Source: Euglena gracilis
Taxonomy: Eukaryota > Euglenida > Euglenophyceae > Euglenales
Length of the DNA: 64,000 nt
Reading direction: 5' to 3'
NCBI GenBank assembly: GCA_039621445.1
Contig: CP154954.1
Span: 71,080,150-71,144,149, forward strand
The notes below the pieces were generated by a model. The model saw only the letters and a program-made list of their open reading frames with translations. It did no database searches and had not been told where the DNA came from. Positions 53,920 through 64,000 of this stretch are shown piece by piece. Every line of letters starts with the position of its first letter. The stretch's first letter is position 1. Both the position numbers and the translations under genes were made by a program.

Positions 53920-54532
53920 GGAGGGGGTGGTCCGGACCCCCCCTACAGGCCAGGAGGGGGGGGGCGGACACCCCCCCACCTAAACCATGTACGCCCTCCT
54001 AATATCGAACCCTGCCCCCTGGAGACTGGAGAGGAGAGGGGGGGGACCCTTTCTGGTCCAGAACGGGGGACACCCCCCTCCTCTTCCCCGTGCACTCTCC
54101 TCAGATTGAAGCATCCCTATTGTCCAAATATGGCATGTTGTGAGGAAACCCCAAGACAAATCACAGTGAGTCACAGAAGGTGCCAAGATACATGGCGACC
54201 AACATTCAGTCGTGCTACTGGTTTAAAGGGCAGAACGCATGTGGCTTCCCAACAAAAAGTGCACCATAATGTCCATCAACATCATCGCGAAGAAATCATA
54301 ATTTTTTATTCATGCAAAAAAAGAAGCAAATGCTGCCAAAAGAACTGTGGGGGAGGTGTCCTACCGGTCATCTGGCATGTCAGAGCAGGCATTGATAAAC
54401 TGGAGGGAATGTCCCGGAAATTTTTGCCTCCCCAAAGATTTTTTCTCCCGATTTTTTTTTATCAGCCCCGAAAACTTTTTGCCGTTGTTTATTTTATTTT
54501 TGTGAGTGTGAGAACAAAAAAAAACCATTACC
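53920..54532 (-). repeat. Inverted repeat pair 1, right arm
   Basis: It is the reverse complement of 47391-47920 with about 70 additional bases near 54212-54290. Confidence 0.8.
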
Positions 54533-55980
54533 ATCAGGGGCTTTCTCGTGGGGTTCCAACCGGCCGGCTGGAAAAAGGTGCTGGCTGGAAAAAAGTTGCT
54601 GGAAACAAACTGGACCCCCCCCCCTGGGTACCCCCTTGGGGGTCGGGGTCTGGAGGGAGGGGGTCCGGCCAGCTGGCACCCTACAGGGCCCAAAAAACAA
54701 TGCCCCAAAAGCCCACATCCAGCTCGGTCGGGATTTCTCAGACAAAAAATTGAGGTGAACCCCCCAGGAAACCCTTCAAAATGCCATCTTGGCCATTTTC
54801 GATCAAAATGGCCAAGGTTTGGCCATTTTGGTCATTTTGGCCATTCTTGGAAATTTCCTTCATCCTTTCTTCTTTGTTCTCTGCGCATTCAGCCTTTTCA
54901 AAAAAATGTACTTGTACTTTTTCAAAAAAAAAACTCACTTTTGCACCTCTTCAACGTTGCAAGTTTCAAGGGGGAAGGAAAGGCAGAAAGAGTGGTCCAA
55001 ACCTTGACGTTGCTTGCCAACCCCCCCCTTAGTTGCACTAAGGCTTCTTGTCTATTCATGGCCGGCGCTAACTTCGCTTCTGGCCCATTGTGTGGTGACT
55101 TCCCAATCCCCCGGGGGGAGGGGTATTTTCCACTTTGAAAAAACCAGTCAATCACTTTAAAAACCAGTCACCCACTTTCAAGCTGGAGCAACACCTAACC
55201 GTCGAAATTCCACTTCATTTGCTGGAAACCTGTTCCATGAAATCTGAGCCGAGCTCCGAATGGAGCCCCTTGGGCTGCTGGACTCACCCCTCGAAAATAT
55301 TATAGAAATGCTGTTGCCCTCAAAACATGTTGCATTGGAAGAAGACCGCTGACCTTTGTTGAAAAGTTGCAGCGCATGGTGGAACATGGTGGAATGGAGG
55401 GCAATCCGGCCTGCCCTGCAGCTCCCTCCGGTGGGTCAGACGCCTGCAACACAGGCACAGTCGCTGGGCACCAGTCCTGCTCATCATGGTGAGGTAGATG
55501 ATGGGCACAGCAAGAGAACTGCTTGGCAGGGGGGGGGTTGCACCAAATTGAAAATTGTCAAAAAAGGATGTTGAGAATAAAAAAAATAAATAAAAAATAA
55601 AAAAACCCGAAAAAGAGATATATCAGGTCTATTTAAATGTTGTGGCCAGAACTTGAAGTTAGCACTATTTCTGTGGAGCTTTGCAGAGGGTTGCGCTTCT
55701 GATATGGGTCGTTGGTGGTCCCAAAGGTGGTCCCAAAAATGTTCACAAAACGGCAGGCCAAAAAATCTTCTCAATCGGGGACCAAACTGCCAGCCTGACT
55801 TTTTTCAAGCCTAACTTTTTTAAACTGGGCCCATTTTCAGTGTAAAAAAAGCCTGGCCATTTTGGGTGAAAAATGAGCCTGGATTTGTTTCTAAGGAACA
55901 AAAAAATCTGCAGGTGGGAACTGGGTGAAAATGAAACTATATAGACCCCCCTAGAGGAACGGGGGGACAATAATTCCATG
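54533..55980. other. Intergenic DNA without recognised genes
   Basis: This is AT-rich DNA with C/G runs at 54617-54627 and a GGCCATTTTGG-type repeat at 54785-54850. An AAAAATAAA-rich stretch lies at 55578-55608. No protein family resemblance is seen. Confidence 0.5.
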
Positions 55981-56023
55981 TGCATGTGTGTGCGTACGTA
56001 TATACGTGTGTATATGTGTGTGC

Positions 56024-56054
<31 letters not shown>

Positions 56055-56270
56055 TGTATGTATGTATGTATGTATGTATGTATGTATGTATGTATGTATG
56101 TATGTATGTATGTATGTATGTATGTATGTACGTACGTATGTATGTATGTATGTATGTATGTATGTATGTATGTATGTATGTATGTATGTATGTATGTATG
56201 TATGTATGTATGTGTGTGTATGTATGTATGTATGTATGTGTCTGTCTGTCTGTTTGTCTGTCTGCCTGTC
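56024..56270. repeat. (TATG)n tetranucleotide microsatellite grading into (TGTC)n
   Basis: About 50 near-perfect GTAT units are followed by TGTC units. The long repetitive Tyr-Ile-His-Thr and Met-Tyr-Val-Cys open frames on both strands are products of the repeat. Confidence 0.95.
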
Positions 56271-56396
56271 CATCCATTTGTGTCCGTTCGTCTGTCCATC
56301 CGTCCGTCTGTCCTTACGTGCGTCCACCTGTCTGTCTGTATGCATGCATGCATATATGATGTATGTATGTGCGTATTGTATGCACGTATGTATCCA

Positions 56397-56411
56397 TGGA
56401 TGGATGGATGG

Positions 56412-56447
<36 letters not shown>

Positions 56448-56455
56448 ATGGATGT
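56397..56455. repeat. (GGAT)n microsatellite
   Basis: About 14 GGAT units with one GGAC variant. Confidence 0.9.
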
Positions 56456-56962
56456 ACACATTCATGCATATGCATGCACACACGCACTTATGCACGCATG
56501 TATGTGTGTAGACCAGGGGTTTTCTTAAGGACCCCCCCCCCCGGGGGGTCCAGCCTCCGGCTGGCAAAAAGGCTGCTGGCTGGAAATGAGCTGCTGGCTG
56601 GACCCCCCCCGGGGGGATAGGGGGGGGGTCGCTGAGCTCTTATCCCTTTATGGGTAAGAGCGAAGCTTACCCCTGGCGAAACCCCCCCCCTCGACCCCCC
56701 CCCTCCCCCCCGCCCCCCCGGGGGCCCCCCCCGGGTCGGAGCCACCTCGGGAACCGACGGATTATCACCATGATCCCGGCCCGGTTCCCGGAATTTTTTT
56801 TTTCAGTCGCGAGCGACTGGATTCCTAGTTTCCGAATCACCTGGGTTTGACCCCCAACTCCCCGCCAGGCCCGAGTTATTCACGCGCGAAGGGGTCCAAA
56901 CTCGGTAGGATTTACCCGCCCCCCCTGGATAAGCCCCCCCCCCTTTGGACTCTGCCATTTCG

Positions 56963-57690
56963 GCCAAAAAATGTCAATTTTCAAAATATCTCCAAAATGA
57001 AGCCAAATCAAAGGAAATGTCCGGAGACCTAATTTGAAGCCCTTGGAACGTCCCATCCACCGGTATTTTGATTTCCCCGCAACTCCCCGCCTAGCCCGAG
57101 ATACGGCCGTTTTCGGCGCAGCTGCCCGTTTTGTACACTTTTCCCTCTGTTCGACTTAGCCATTTTCGGGGGGTGGGGGGTCAAAAATTCGATGTTCTCA
57201 AAATTTCTCGAAAATGATGCAAAATCAAAGGAAATGTCCGGAGACCTAAATTGAAGCCCTTGGAACGCTCTATCTACTGGGATTTTGGTTTCCCCGCAAC
57301 TGCCCGCCCAGCCCGAGATACGGGCGTTTTTTTTGGCCAATTTGGGCCATTTTAGGCCATTTTGTACACTTTTTCCACTGTTCGACTTAGCCGTTTTCGG
57401 CCAAAAAAGTCGAAAAAAATCGAAAAAATTTTGTTGCCCGAAACGATGTTTTTACTGTTTTTGAGCCGAAAACGAGCCTTTTTCGACCCGCCGGCGCCCC
57501 GTTTTGGGCCGCCGACCCATTGACTTTGGGTCAAAACCGGGTCAAAAAAGTCGAAAAAAATCGAAAAAAAAATTTTTGCCCGAAACGACGTTTTTTGGCC
57601 TCCCGGACCCAGAAAAACTGGTTTTGAGCCGAAAACGAGCGTTTTTCGACCCGCCAGCGCCCTGTTTCTGGCACAAACACATGAATTTCA
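56963..57690 (+). repeat. Tandem duplications inside the hAT-like element
   Basis: Two diverged copies of a segment of about 200-240 bp contain ATCAAAGGAAATGTCCGGAG, AGCCCTTGGAACG, and TTTTGTACACTTTT plus GTTCGACTTAGCC (near 57010-57160 and 57220-57390). They are followed by two copies of a segment of about 140 bp containing AAAGTCGAAAAAAATCGAAA and GAGCCGAAAACGAGC (near 57404 and 57546). Confidence 0.75.
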
Positions 57691-57775
57691 GTCAAAAGAG
57701 CTCCATGGGGTGTGCCGGTATGTATGGAGGGGTCAATGAAGGGGTGGGTGCGCGCTTATCAAGAGCTCAGCACTA

Positions 57776-58060
57776 TTCAAAACCTGGTGCGGGGCTGGAG
57801 GGGGCTGGGCTGGGCTGGGCTGGGTCGATGAAACACAAAAATTTCTAAAAAAATGACATTTTCGACATTTTGATGGATGGAGCTAGATGAATGCTGGGGG
57901 GGGTGTGATGGAGGAAGCTGTGGTGAGGGGAAAAAAATGCAGGGATAGGTGAGCTGGGCAGCCCAGTTGGCTGGCCAGCCTGCGGCCGGCTGCCCCGGCC
58001 TTCGGTCGGCTGGCCCGGCCTCTGGCCGGGCTGGACCCAACTTTATTTCACTCGACCCCC
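57776..58060 (+). repeat. Dispersed repeat, inverted relative to 3330-3600
   Basis: It contains GCTGGGCTGGGCTGGG, GGAGGAAGCTGTGGTGAGGG, GGTGAGCTGGGCAGCCCA and TTTATTTCACTCGACC, matching the complement of 3330-3600. Confidence 0.65.
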
Positions 58061-58348
58061 CCCCCCGGGGGGGCTCCCAGCCCGAATTTGGGCTGCTGGC
58101 TGGATTTGAGCTGCTGGCTGGCTGGACCCCCCCCCCCGGGGGATGGGGTACCCTCCAGCTTAAGAAAACCCCTGGTGTAGACACATCTATATGGCACTGG
58201 GGGGGCACAATAGAGTGATCGGGGGGGGGGGGTCGTATGGGGGGGACACAGGGCGCACTTTTCGACTTTTTGGTCCTACAGCGCCCCAGAGCCGCACTGG
58301 ATCTGTGCGACTTCCGAATTGAACCCCCGGGGGGTCGGTAAATAACCC

Positions 58349-58760
58349 CCCCCCCCAAATAATAAACCCCCCGGTTTATTATTTGGACACCCGAAGTCGG
58401 GGTCCAGGGGGGGGGTTTATTATTTGGGGGGGTTTATTATTTGGGCAAAAATTTCGAAGTCAAAATTAGACCCGAAAGCCCCTCCACAGGCTCCAATGGA
58501 CACTTTTTTGGCATTTTGGGGCTTTTTTGAAAACTGGGTGCTTTTTCGGCATTTTTTTTCTGCACCACTTTGATCCATTTTTGTGACTTTTTACAACATT
58601 TCTGCTAATTTTTGGCCCTTTTTCTTTGCCCTCACACCTGCCAGAGGGGGGGGTTTATTATTTGGGCGGCCGAAGTCGGTCCTCAGGGGGGGGGGGTTTA
58701 TTATTTGGGGGGGGGTTTATTATTTGGGGGGGGTTTATTATTTGGGGGGGGGGTTTAATT
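58349..58760 (+). repeat. GTTTATTATTTGGGG repeat cluster
   Basis: At least seven copies of GTTTATTATTTGGG occur, one in inverted orientation at 58360-58385 and a tight run at 58695-58755. They are separated by G runs and a GAAGTCGG motif. Confidence 0.75.
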
Positions 58761-58869
58761 GCATGCCCCCCCCCCAGGGGCCGAGTGATCCGGGGGGTTG
58801 GATCACTGGGGAGGGGGGTCGTATGGGCGGGAGCTGGATCTCCCTTTCCCGGAAATAAAGGTTTATTTT

Positions 58870-59751
58870 TGGGAATAAGGTGAGGGTTCCGGACGGATAT
58901 CCAGAGGGTCCCTATTTTGGGGAATTTGTGGATCAGTTCAGCCCCATTTCGGACTGAGATAAGCTGAATTTAGCCACACTTGGGGGGTATTTGAGGGGAA
59001 TATGGGACCAAAAATCTCCCAAATGGGGACCTAATTTCTGGCCGAACTTTGTCCTGAAAAAGCACCCGTTTTGTGGCGTCCATCCTCTAACCCTAACCTC
59101 TGCATACACTGCCATATACTCAGCAGTGCCCCAAATTGCCCAAAGCGCGGCCAAAAAAAATAGTAATTCCTCCCAAAGGCGTCTGAGGTGCTTCTCATAA
59201 AAACGGCATGGAACAAAAAGTTGTCGAAAATACCAGAAATGGCAGAAAATGGCCAAAAGTGACAAATTCTGGTTTATTTTGGGCCTTTCCTTGACTGACG
59301 TTTGAACTTGAAATTTCCAGTTCTTTGCCACATTTGATATTTCAAAGTTTTTCAAGCAATTTCTCTTTCTAATGTCAACTGCGAATTTTCATCAAATCAG
59401 GGGCACCAGCCCAAATTGACTGATGCTTTCCCCCAATGGGACTGGATTGATTCCGCTTGATGGTATTGCTATGGGGCCGCTGTATAAAGTCTATGCCACT
59501 TAAGCAGACACTGCACAATGTCTCATCATTCTCCCATTCCGTTGCTCTCACCTCCAAAGGAAGAAGATTCCGTATGCCCAATTCGTGTTGATGGCAGGCA
59601 GGGGGTCTGCTTTGGTTTAAGGGTACAATGTATGGGGGGTTAAAATAGACCCCCAAAACATATTCTTTCTGGTCCTGGACGCCAACCATCCTCATTTCCC
59701 TTGATGCAATTTGTTCTTCGCACTCGCAAGCTCAACAGCAGATGCCTTTGT
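58870..59751. other. Downstream flank of the eRF3 gene
   Basis: No further exon is seen downstream (minus direction) of the eRF3 stop. AT-rich DNA and a few short repeats only. Confidence 0.45.
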
Positions 59752-59816
59752 TTAAGCGTTGGGGTCATCGTCTTTCTCGATTACTTTGGTGATTACACCG
59801 ACCGCAATCGTCTTCC
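59752..59816 (-). CDS. eRF3 terminal exon
   Basis: The acceptor is CTGTCCGTTTTGCAG. One base carried from the previous exon completes the glycine of RDEG. It reads [20 protein letters not shown], then TAA at 59754-59752. Confidence 0.85.
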
Positions 59817-62800
59817 CTGCAAAACGGACAGAGTGTTCTCAGGTGTAGTATCAATTTGCTTGCCATTTTCGTCTTGTTGCGACCCCAGGGCTGTACGGGA
59901 AGGCCTGTTGGGGAGGACCCGGGAGATGGGGAGTGGTCGACGCCCCCCACCCACCACAGTATTTTCACAGGGTTTTTTTTTAAACAAATCCTTTAAGAAA
60001 TCCACCCGGCGCCGAAAGCGCCAGGAAATTTTTTGGGGGTCAAAAATGGCGGTCCCGGAAATATGGGAAGAGGTGGTGGGGAGAGGGTGATCGACCCCCC
60101 CCCCCCACCCACCATGCACGGGGTGGGGGTGGTCGACCCCCACCCACCACCCTGGCTGTTTGAGCGATTCCCGAACTGCCCTGCCCTCTCCCCGGCTGGG
60201 GGTCCCTCTTGGAAGTCCCACGCTGGGCTGGGTGGATGGGGGCAGACCCTGGGGTTTTTAAAAGGAAGCCTGACTTGGCCCCAGCTGGTGGCAATGCTTT
60301 CCACTGGTGGCCGTCCAACTTTCTTGGAATGGGACCCCAAAACAGGGAGAGAGGTTGTCCCCTGCTAGTTTGCCCCTGGAGCCACAGAAACCCAACCCGC
60401 CCTCCCGCAATCGCTTCCCCTGCAAAGTCGCCCAAAAGAAAACGCAGTGTCAAAAAAAAAGCCCACCCTCTAAAACAACAAGCCTGGGATGTGTATCTAC
60501 CCAAAACACAAGGCCAAGGGGCATTCTGAAATGCAGCAACATCGCATGTGGACCTCTTTTCAGACATAATAACATCGCTGTAAAGTGCTGTAATTCAAAA
60601 ATAGTCATCTTTGCAGGGTGATGCAAATGGGCTGGCTGTGCTTTCCCGTCCTTTTCCTTTTAACTGCCACATTATGATCGTTGTCATAATTTTTTTAGGG
60701 AGCGCCACAGACACAGACAGAGAGAATTATTTTGCTATTATTGCAAATGCATTCACCAAGTGTTTGGGGGTGTCACTTTTTTGAAACAGAGTTGTTGTTT
60801 TGAAACAGATGTTGGGCAACGGAATTTTTTCAAATGCAAATCCAATAGAATGTAGTATTGGAAGAGCATACAGTTGACCTGCAGCTCTTCAGGCATGAAA
60901 ATGGCCTGTACATGTTTTTCCTGATATACATCTATCCATCCACCCATCTATTCATCCATCCATCCATCCATCCATCCATCCATCCATCCATCATAAAAAC
61001 TTCCAAGAATCCAGTTGCATGCCCTTTGCTTGTGGGACGACAATAAAAACGGGTTTAATGAAAAAAAAATAGCAATCTCAGAAGAAACCAAAATGAGTTG
61101 ATAAGAAACCCATGCTGGGTCCGACCGGGGTAGGGGGAGCCGCGTGACACGGCCTCTGTGAGGCCAACTTGTTCCCTCCTGCTGGATGTTATCCACTGGG
61201 GGGAAAAAGGCACACCTTCATCTCGCAGCACAAAGCGGCCAAGCTTGCTGGCGATTTTGAACGGCTCCAATGCGATTGGGGAGGGAACTTCGATCCTCAC
61301 CAAAACTGCGCGACAAACACCAAGCATATGCGTGCTAATTAAAGACAAGCACACAAAAAAGAACATTAAAAAAAACTTGTGATGTTTCAACTTGAAGGGA
61401 CCCAAAGATGAATATTCAAAGCACCCAAAAACGTCGTCGGTTGACAACCCACACCTGTTTCGCCACCCTTCACAAACGGAGGTGACTTCTTCAGAATCTT
61501 GCCAGTCTTCTTGTCCAGCGTACAAAGCAGAGACTGCGCAATGAAAACAACCAAGAGCATCCAAAATACAGATAAAAAGCGCAGGGCAATGCTTATGGTC
61601 CTTGAAAACACACACCCAGGTGCCAGGAAAGAAAATTGAACTTTACCAGAGCTGATCATTCCACTGCACGGAAGCGAAACAGTTCATCAAAAACAGATAT
61701 TTGGTTGCCCCCATACTATATGCCCCCATACTATTTGTCAAGTGCCAAAATTTGTCAACTGAAAGGCCAAGGGAAAAAGGTGCACTGGACCGACGGTCGG
61801 CCCGTCCCAAAATCTCCAGGTTTGGTGGGTTGTGATGTCGAACCTATCTCTTTGAGAATCCAGTTGAGGACCGCCCCAGGGGATGGCACCTCCCCCCCTC
61901 CCCAAGCCCAATGAACGCCAAAATGACAATCTAGACGGTCTGGACGGGGGACGTTCATTGGGCATGGGAGGAATGTGCCGTTGCCACGGGGGGGGGGGGG
62001 CTGTATGAAAAAGCTCAGGTAGTGTTCTGGACAAGCGCCGTTGACAGGGGGGTTCAACGACACGGTGTGTCTGGGACAGGGGGAGTACTACTGTAAAAGG
62101 TGACAAACTAGACAATCCAGACACCCCCCCCCCTGCTCATCGTTCATTGGCAAGGGGATTTGTTGGATGCGGGGGAGGGTGCACGCTTAGCGCCGGCGGG
62201 CACACCTTGATGGCACACTCCTCGATCAACGCATGCAGGTGCAGGACGCACTGGTAGCCGCCAGAGATGATGTTCTTGCACTCCAGGATGAGCAGCTGCG
62301 CGGTGAACACCCGGCAGATCCCGACCAACTTGCCAGGCTGGCACAGCACGAACCCCACGTGGATGTCGTCCTCGTCGATGTTCTGGGCAAGGGCATGGAT
62401 CGAGGCATGCATTTCCTTGAATGAAACTTGCATGGATGCCCAAACCCAACCAGTTTCTGGAGTTTTTGGCTGTCTGTGCATTTCAATGCAGACACTCAGA
62501 CAATGACGATCTGTATGGCATCTGTGTACAAACATACATCACATCACCCCAACACACCATTTCATGACAAGCACAACCTGTTCATACAAACAATTGCAGA
62601 TATGGCTGAAACAAATTGTAAGCCCCCTCCCAAAATAAGACCCGGTTCTGATTTTTGGGTCTGTTGCTGGAGACTTCCAGGGGGGGGGGGGGCAACCCGG
62701 GCCCGAAAAAAGCATCACTTTTTGGGCTCCCAAAAACATAATAAATTTTCCTTCGGAGCTTTGCACATCGTGTAAATTTTGTTACATATTGACATCTTCC

Positions 62801-63859
62801 ATGATTCTGGAACTCAAAAAATCCAAATTTCTGTTGAAATTTCATCATTTTTATGTCTGAAATTCGGGTTTTTGGAATTCTTCAGAGAATTTTTTCACCG
62901 TCCCCGGCGCTTCGTGCTGTCAGGGGGGTGTTATTTATGGGGGTCTTATTTTGTATTTTTGCTCAATCGGCCCAGGGGGGGTCTATTATTGGGGGGGGGG
63001 TCATTTTGGGGGGTCATATTTGGGAAGGGGGTTAGATTATTATCAATATCAGCAGATTTGGCCCAGAACCCCATCTGCAGGAATCCAGCCTATCAGAAAG
63101 GTGAAAGAAACCCTCTTCCTGGAGTAACCAGTGGCTCCCTCACTCCTGAACGGGCGGGCGGATCGTCCACAAATTCATCCCTGCCACCAAACAAGACGTT
63201 GTTCTGCCGGGGGGGGGGGGACAGCTCAGAAGCTGGAAAATTTGGGCTGGCTGGAAAAAGGCTGCTGGCTGACCCCCCCCCATCCCCCATGGGGGTCCCC
63301 GGCTGGACTAGACCGACCCAGGGTCGAACCGGGAAACAAAAAATCGAAACTGCAAAAGTGCCTCAAAAAATGCCAATTTTATTATTATGCAAATAGTAGG
63401 TTTTATGACCCAAAGTTTGTCCTGGCCGGCCCAAATCCAACCCATTTTGCCCATGTTTGCACCCCTGAAAGCCAAAAATCCATTACCATCCAGCTGCCCT
63501 TCAGGCGGCTGCAAAATACCTCAATAAACAAAATTCCCGATGGGGGGGGGGGGGCGGGGCTGTTGGAGAAAGCTGCTGGCTTCCAGGGTGGGTCAAATTT
63601 TCTTAAGCAACGTCCTAACGGATAATGAGCGGCTGAAAATCAGAATTATGCCAAATCGCATCAAAGACTTTCTCAATTTCATCAAAGACTTTCTCAAAAT
63701 CCAAGTTGATTATCAAACAGGCACTGCGCAATCTATCAGGGGTTTTACAAAATACAATATTTTTGCGCACACCTTAAACCGCAGTTGCACGTTGTCTCCA
63801 GGAAAGCAGTGCTGGATACTCTCTGTTTCATGAAGGATGTCTTCCACAACTGCTTCTTT
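59752..63859 (-). CDS. Translation termination factor eRF3 (GSPT1/SUP35), 3' part
   Basis: eRF3 is the cytosolic GTPase that partners eRF1 to release finished peptides at stop codons. Five exons join in phase: 63859-63773, 62382-62206, 61533-61455, 61305-61216 and 59816-59752 with TAA. The product, 166 residues, covers the end of beta-barrel domain II and all of domain III. Motifs are [64 protein letters not shown], and [20 protein letters not shown]. The GFVLC.P..., H.H...EE, and GRFxLRDxGxTIAxG blocks distinguish eRF3 and HBS1 from EF-1-alpha, and DKKTGK fits eRF3. All donors are GTGTG. The G domain and N-terminus lie beyond 64000. Introns of 149 to 1399 bp carry repeats. I am confident of the family; HBS1L-type is the only serious alternative. 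Confidence 0.88.
59817..61215 (-). other. eRF3 intron of 1399 bp with repeats
   Basis: The donor is GTGTGCC and the acceptor TTTTGCAG. It contains C/G runs (60095-60107), GGCGCCGAAAGCGCC near 60007, and a (CATC)n microsatellite. Confidence 0.7.
60933..60993. repeat. (CATC)n microsatellite in eRF3 intron
   Basis: About 14 CATC units with minor interruptions. Confidence 0.9.
61216..61305 (-). CDS. eRF3 exon with the GRFxLRDEG block
   Basis: The acceptor is TTTGTCGCGCAG and the donor GTGTGCC. It reads [20 protein letters not shown] then GRFVLRDE. It starts in phase 1 and ends in phase 1. Confidence 0.88.
61455..61533 (-). CDS. eRF3 exon with the DKKTGK block
   Basis: The acceptor is TTTTCATTGCGCAG and the donor GTGTGGG. 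It reads [20 protein letters not shown] then VKGGET, phase 0 to phase 1. Confidence 0.85.
62206..62382 (-). CDS. eRF3 exon with the GFVLC and HLHALIEE blocks
   Basis: The acceptor is CATGCCCTTGCCCAG and the donor GTGTGCCC. It has 59 codons, phase 0 to phase 0, strongly GC-biased third positions, and is the best conserved exon. Confidence 0.9.
62383..63772 (-). other. eRF3 intron of 1390 bp with C/G-run repeats
   Basis: The donor is GTGTGCGC at 63772. Contents include C/G runs (62681-62692, 62990-63000, 63209-63220, 63542-63555), a GGCGCTTCGTGCTG hairpin-like remnant near 62907, and TTATTTATGGGGGTC/TTATTGGGGGGG motifs like those at 58349-58760. No further exon is recognised. Confidence 0.65.
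63773..63859 (-). CDS. eRF3 exon (end of domain II), first exon in the window
   Basis: The acceptor is CCTCTCTCAACAG and the donor GTGTGCGC. It reads [20 protein letters not shown] then GDNVQLRFK, 29 codons, phase 0. It corresponds to the PGENLKIRLK-type strand of eRF3. The intron upstream runs past the window edge. Confidence 0.85.
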
Positions 63860-64000
63860 CTGTTGAGAGAGGGAGTGAAATCAGACAAACCTCAGCCGTC
63901 TGAAACAAAGGGAGAAACAGTAAATCAAAACAGTAAATCAAAACAGCTGGATACAAGATAATTCAACCAAAAAAAGACATAAAATCTTTGATGGTGACTT

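Larger units (their letters stand above)
56514..58174 (+). mobile_element. hAT-like non-autonomous element, 1.66 kb, with 8-bp target duplication
   Basis: The ends CAGGGGTTTTCTTAAG and CTTAAGAAAACCCCTG are perfect inverted repeats of 16 bases (in the right copy two bases separate it from a CCAG motif). Exact GTGTAGAC lies on both sides (56506-56513 and 58175-58182). No transposase frame is visible. The interior contains internal tandem duplications and a copy of the dispersed repeat seen at 3330-3600. Confidence 0.85.

Noticed and set aside
55937-56567. Long repetitive Tyr-Ile-His-Thr and Cys-Met-Tyr-Val open frames
   Set aside because: They are produced by (TATG)n and (GGAT)n microsatellites, open in several frames on both strands.
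59752-63859. EF-1-alpha rather than eRF3
   Set aside because: The GFVLC/HVGF block, the DKKTGK loop and the [15 protein letters not shown] block match eRF3-type domain III. EF-1-alpha has the GRFAVRDMRQT-type block and ends with lysine-rich sequence.

Overview
The window is eukaryotic nuclear DNA, most likely from a protist or alga with a repeat-rich genome. The evidence is spliced genes with GT-AG introns of 0.15 to 2.4 kb, DIRS-type (tyrosine-recombinase) retrotransposons, one LTR retrotransposon, hAT-like DNA transposon remnants, a 9.4-kb satellite, microsatellites and a short interstitial TTAGGG-type tract. There is no bacterial, phage or organelle gene organisation. The lineage cannot be named from the sequence alone.

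Two host genes can be supported. On the minus strand, 63859 to 59752 carries the last five exons of the translation termination factor eRF3 (SUP35/GSPT1 family); phase is continuous across every junction and there is a TAA stop, while the 5' part lies beyond the window. On the plus strand, 3878 to 10248 holds a set of small candidate exons, mostly phase 0, of a gene I do not recognise. Every intron donor examined in both genes begins GTGTG. The rest of 1-13.4 kb and 54.5-64 kb is intron or intergenic DNA full of abutting C-run/G-run sequences, dispersed repeats and hAT-like non-autonomous elements.

The centre (13455-45663) is a nested stack of mobile elements. The outer DIRS element D (plus) has its left terminal repeat split by a truncated DIRS element B (minus). 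B's reverse transcriptase gene is itself split by DIRS element A (plus, 13624-18300). D's leader is also split by DIRS element C (plus, 20114-41620). C's tyrosine recombinase gene is split by a 16.9-kb LTR element (23967-40859) with 305-bp LTRs differing at one base and a 5-bp target duplication. The LTR element has a broken gag, no recognisable pol, and about 104 copies of a 91-bp satellite where pol would be expected. A, C and D all show the diagnostic DIRS layout: inverted terminal repeats plus an internal complementary region that matches the outer tip of both termini. A, C and D carry gag-like, RT/RNase H/methyltransferase-like and tyrosine recombinase regions, but all copies seen are damaged.

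From 46.2 to 54.5 kb lies a scrapyard of related DIRS fragments (H, G, F and a miniature terminal-repeat element). It includes two pairs of inverted segments, a 222-bp internal inversion present in both arms, and a telomere-like tract at a fragment junction. Beyond it are a 1.66-kb hAT-like element with an 8-bp target duplication (56514-58174), long tetranucleotide repeats, and the eRF3 gene.
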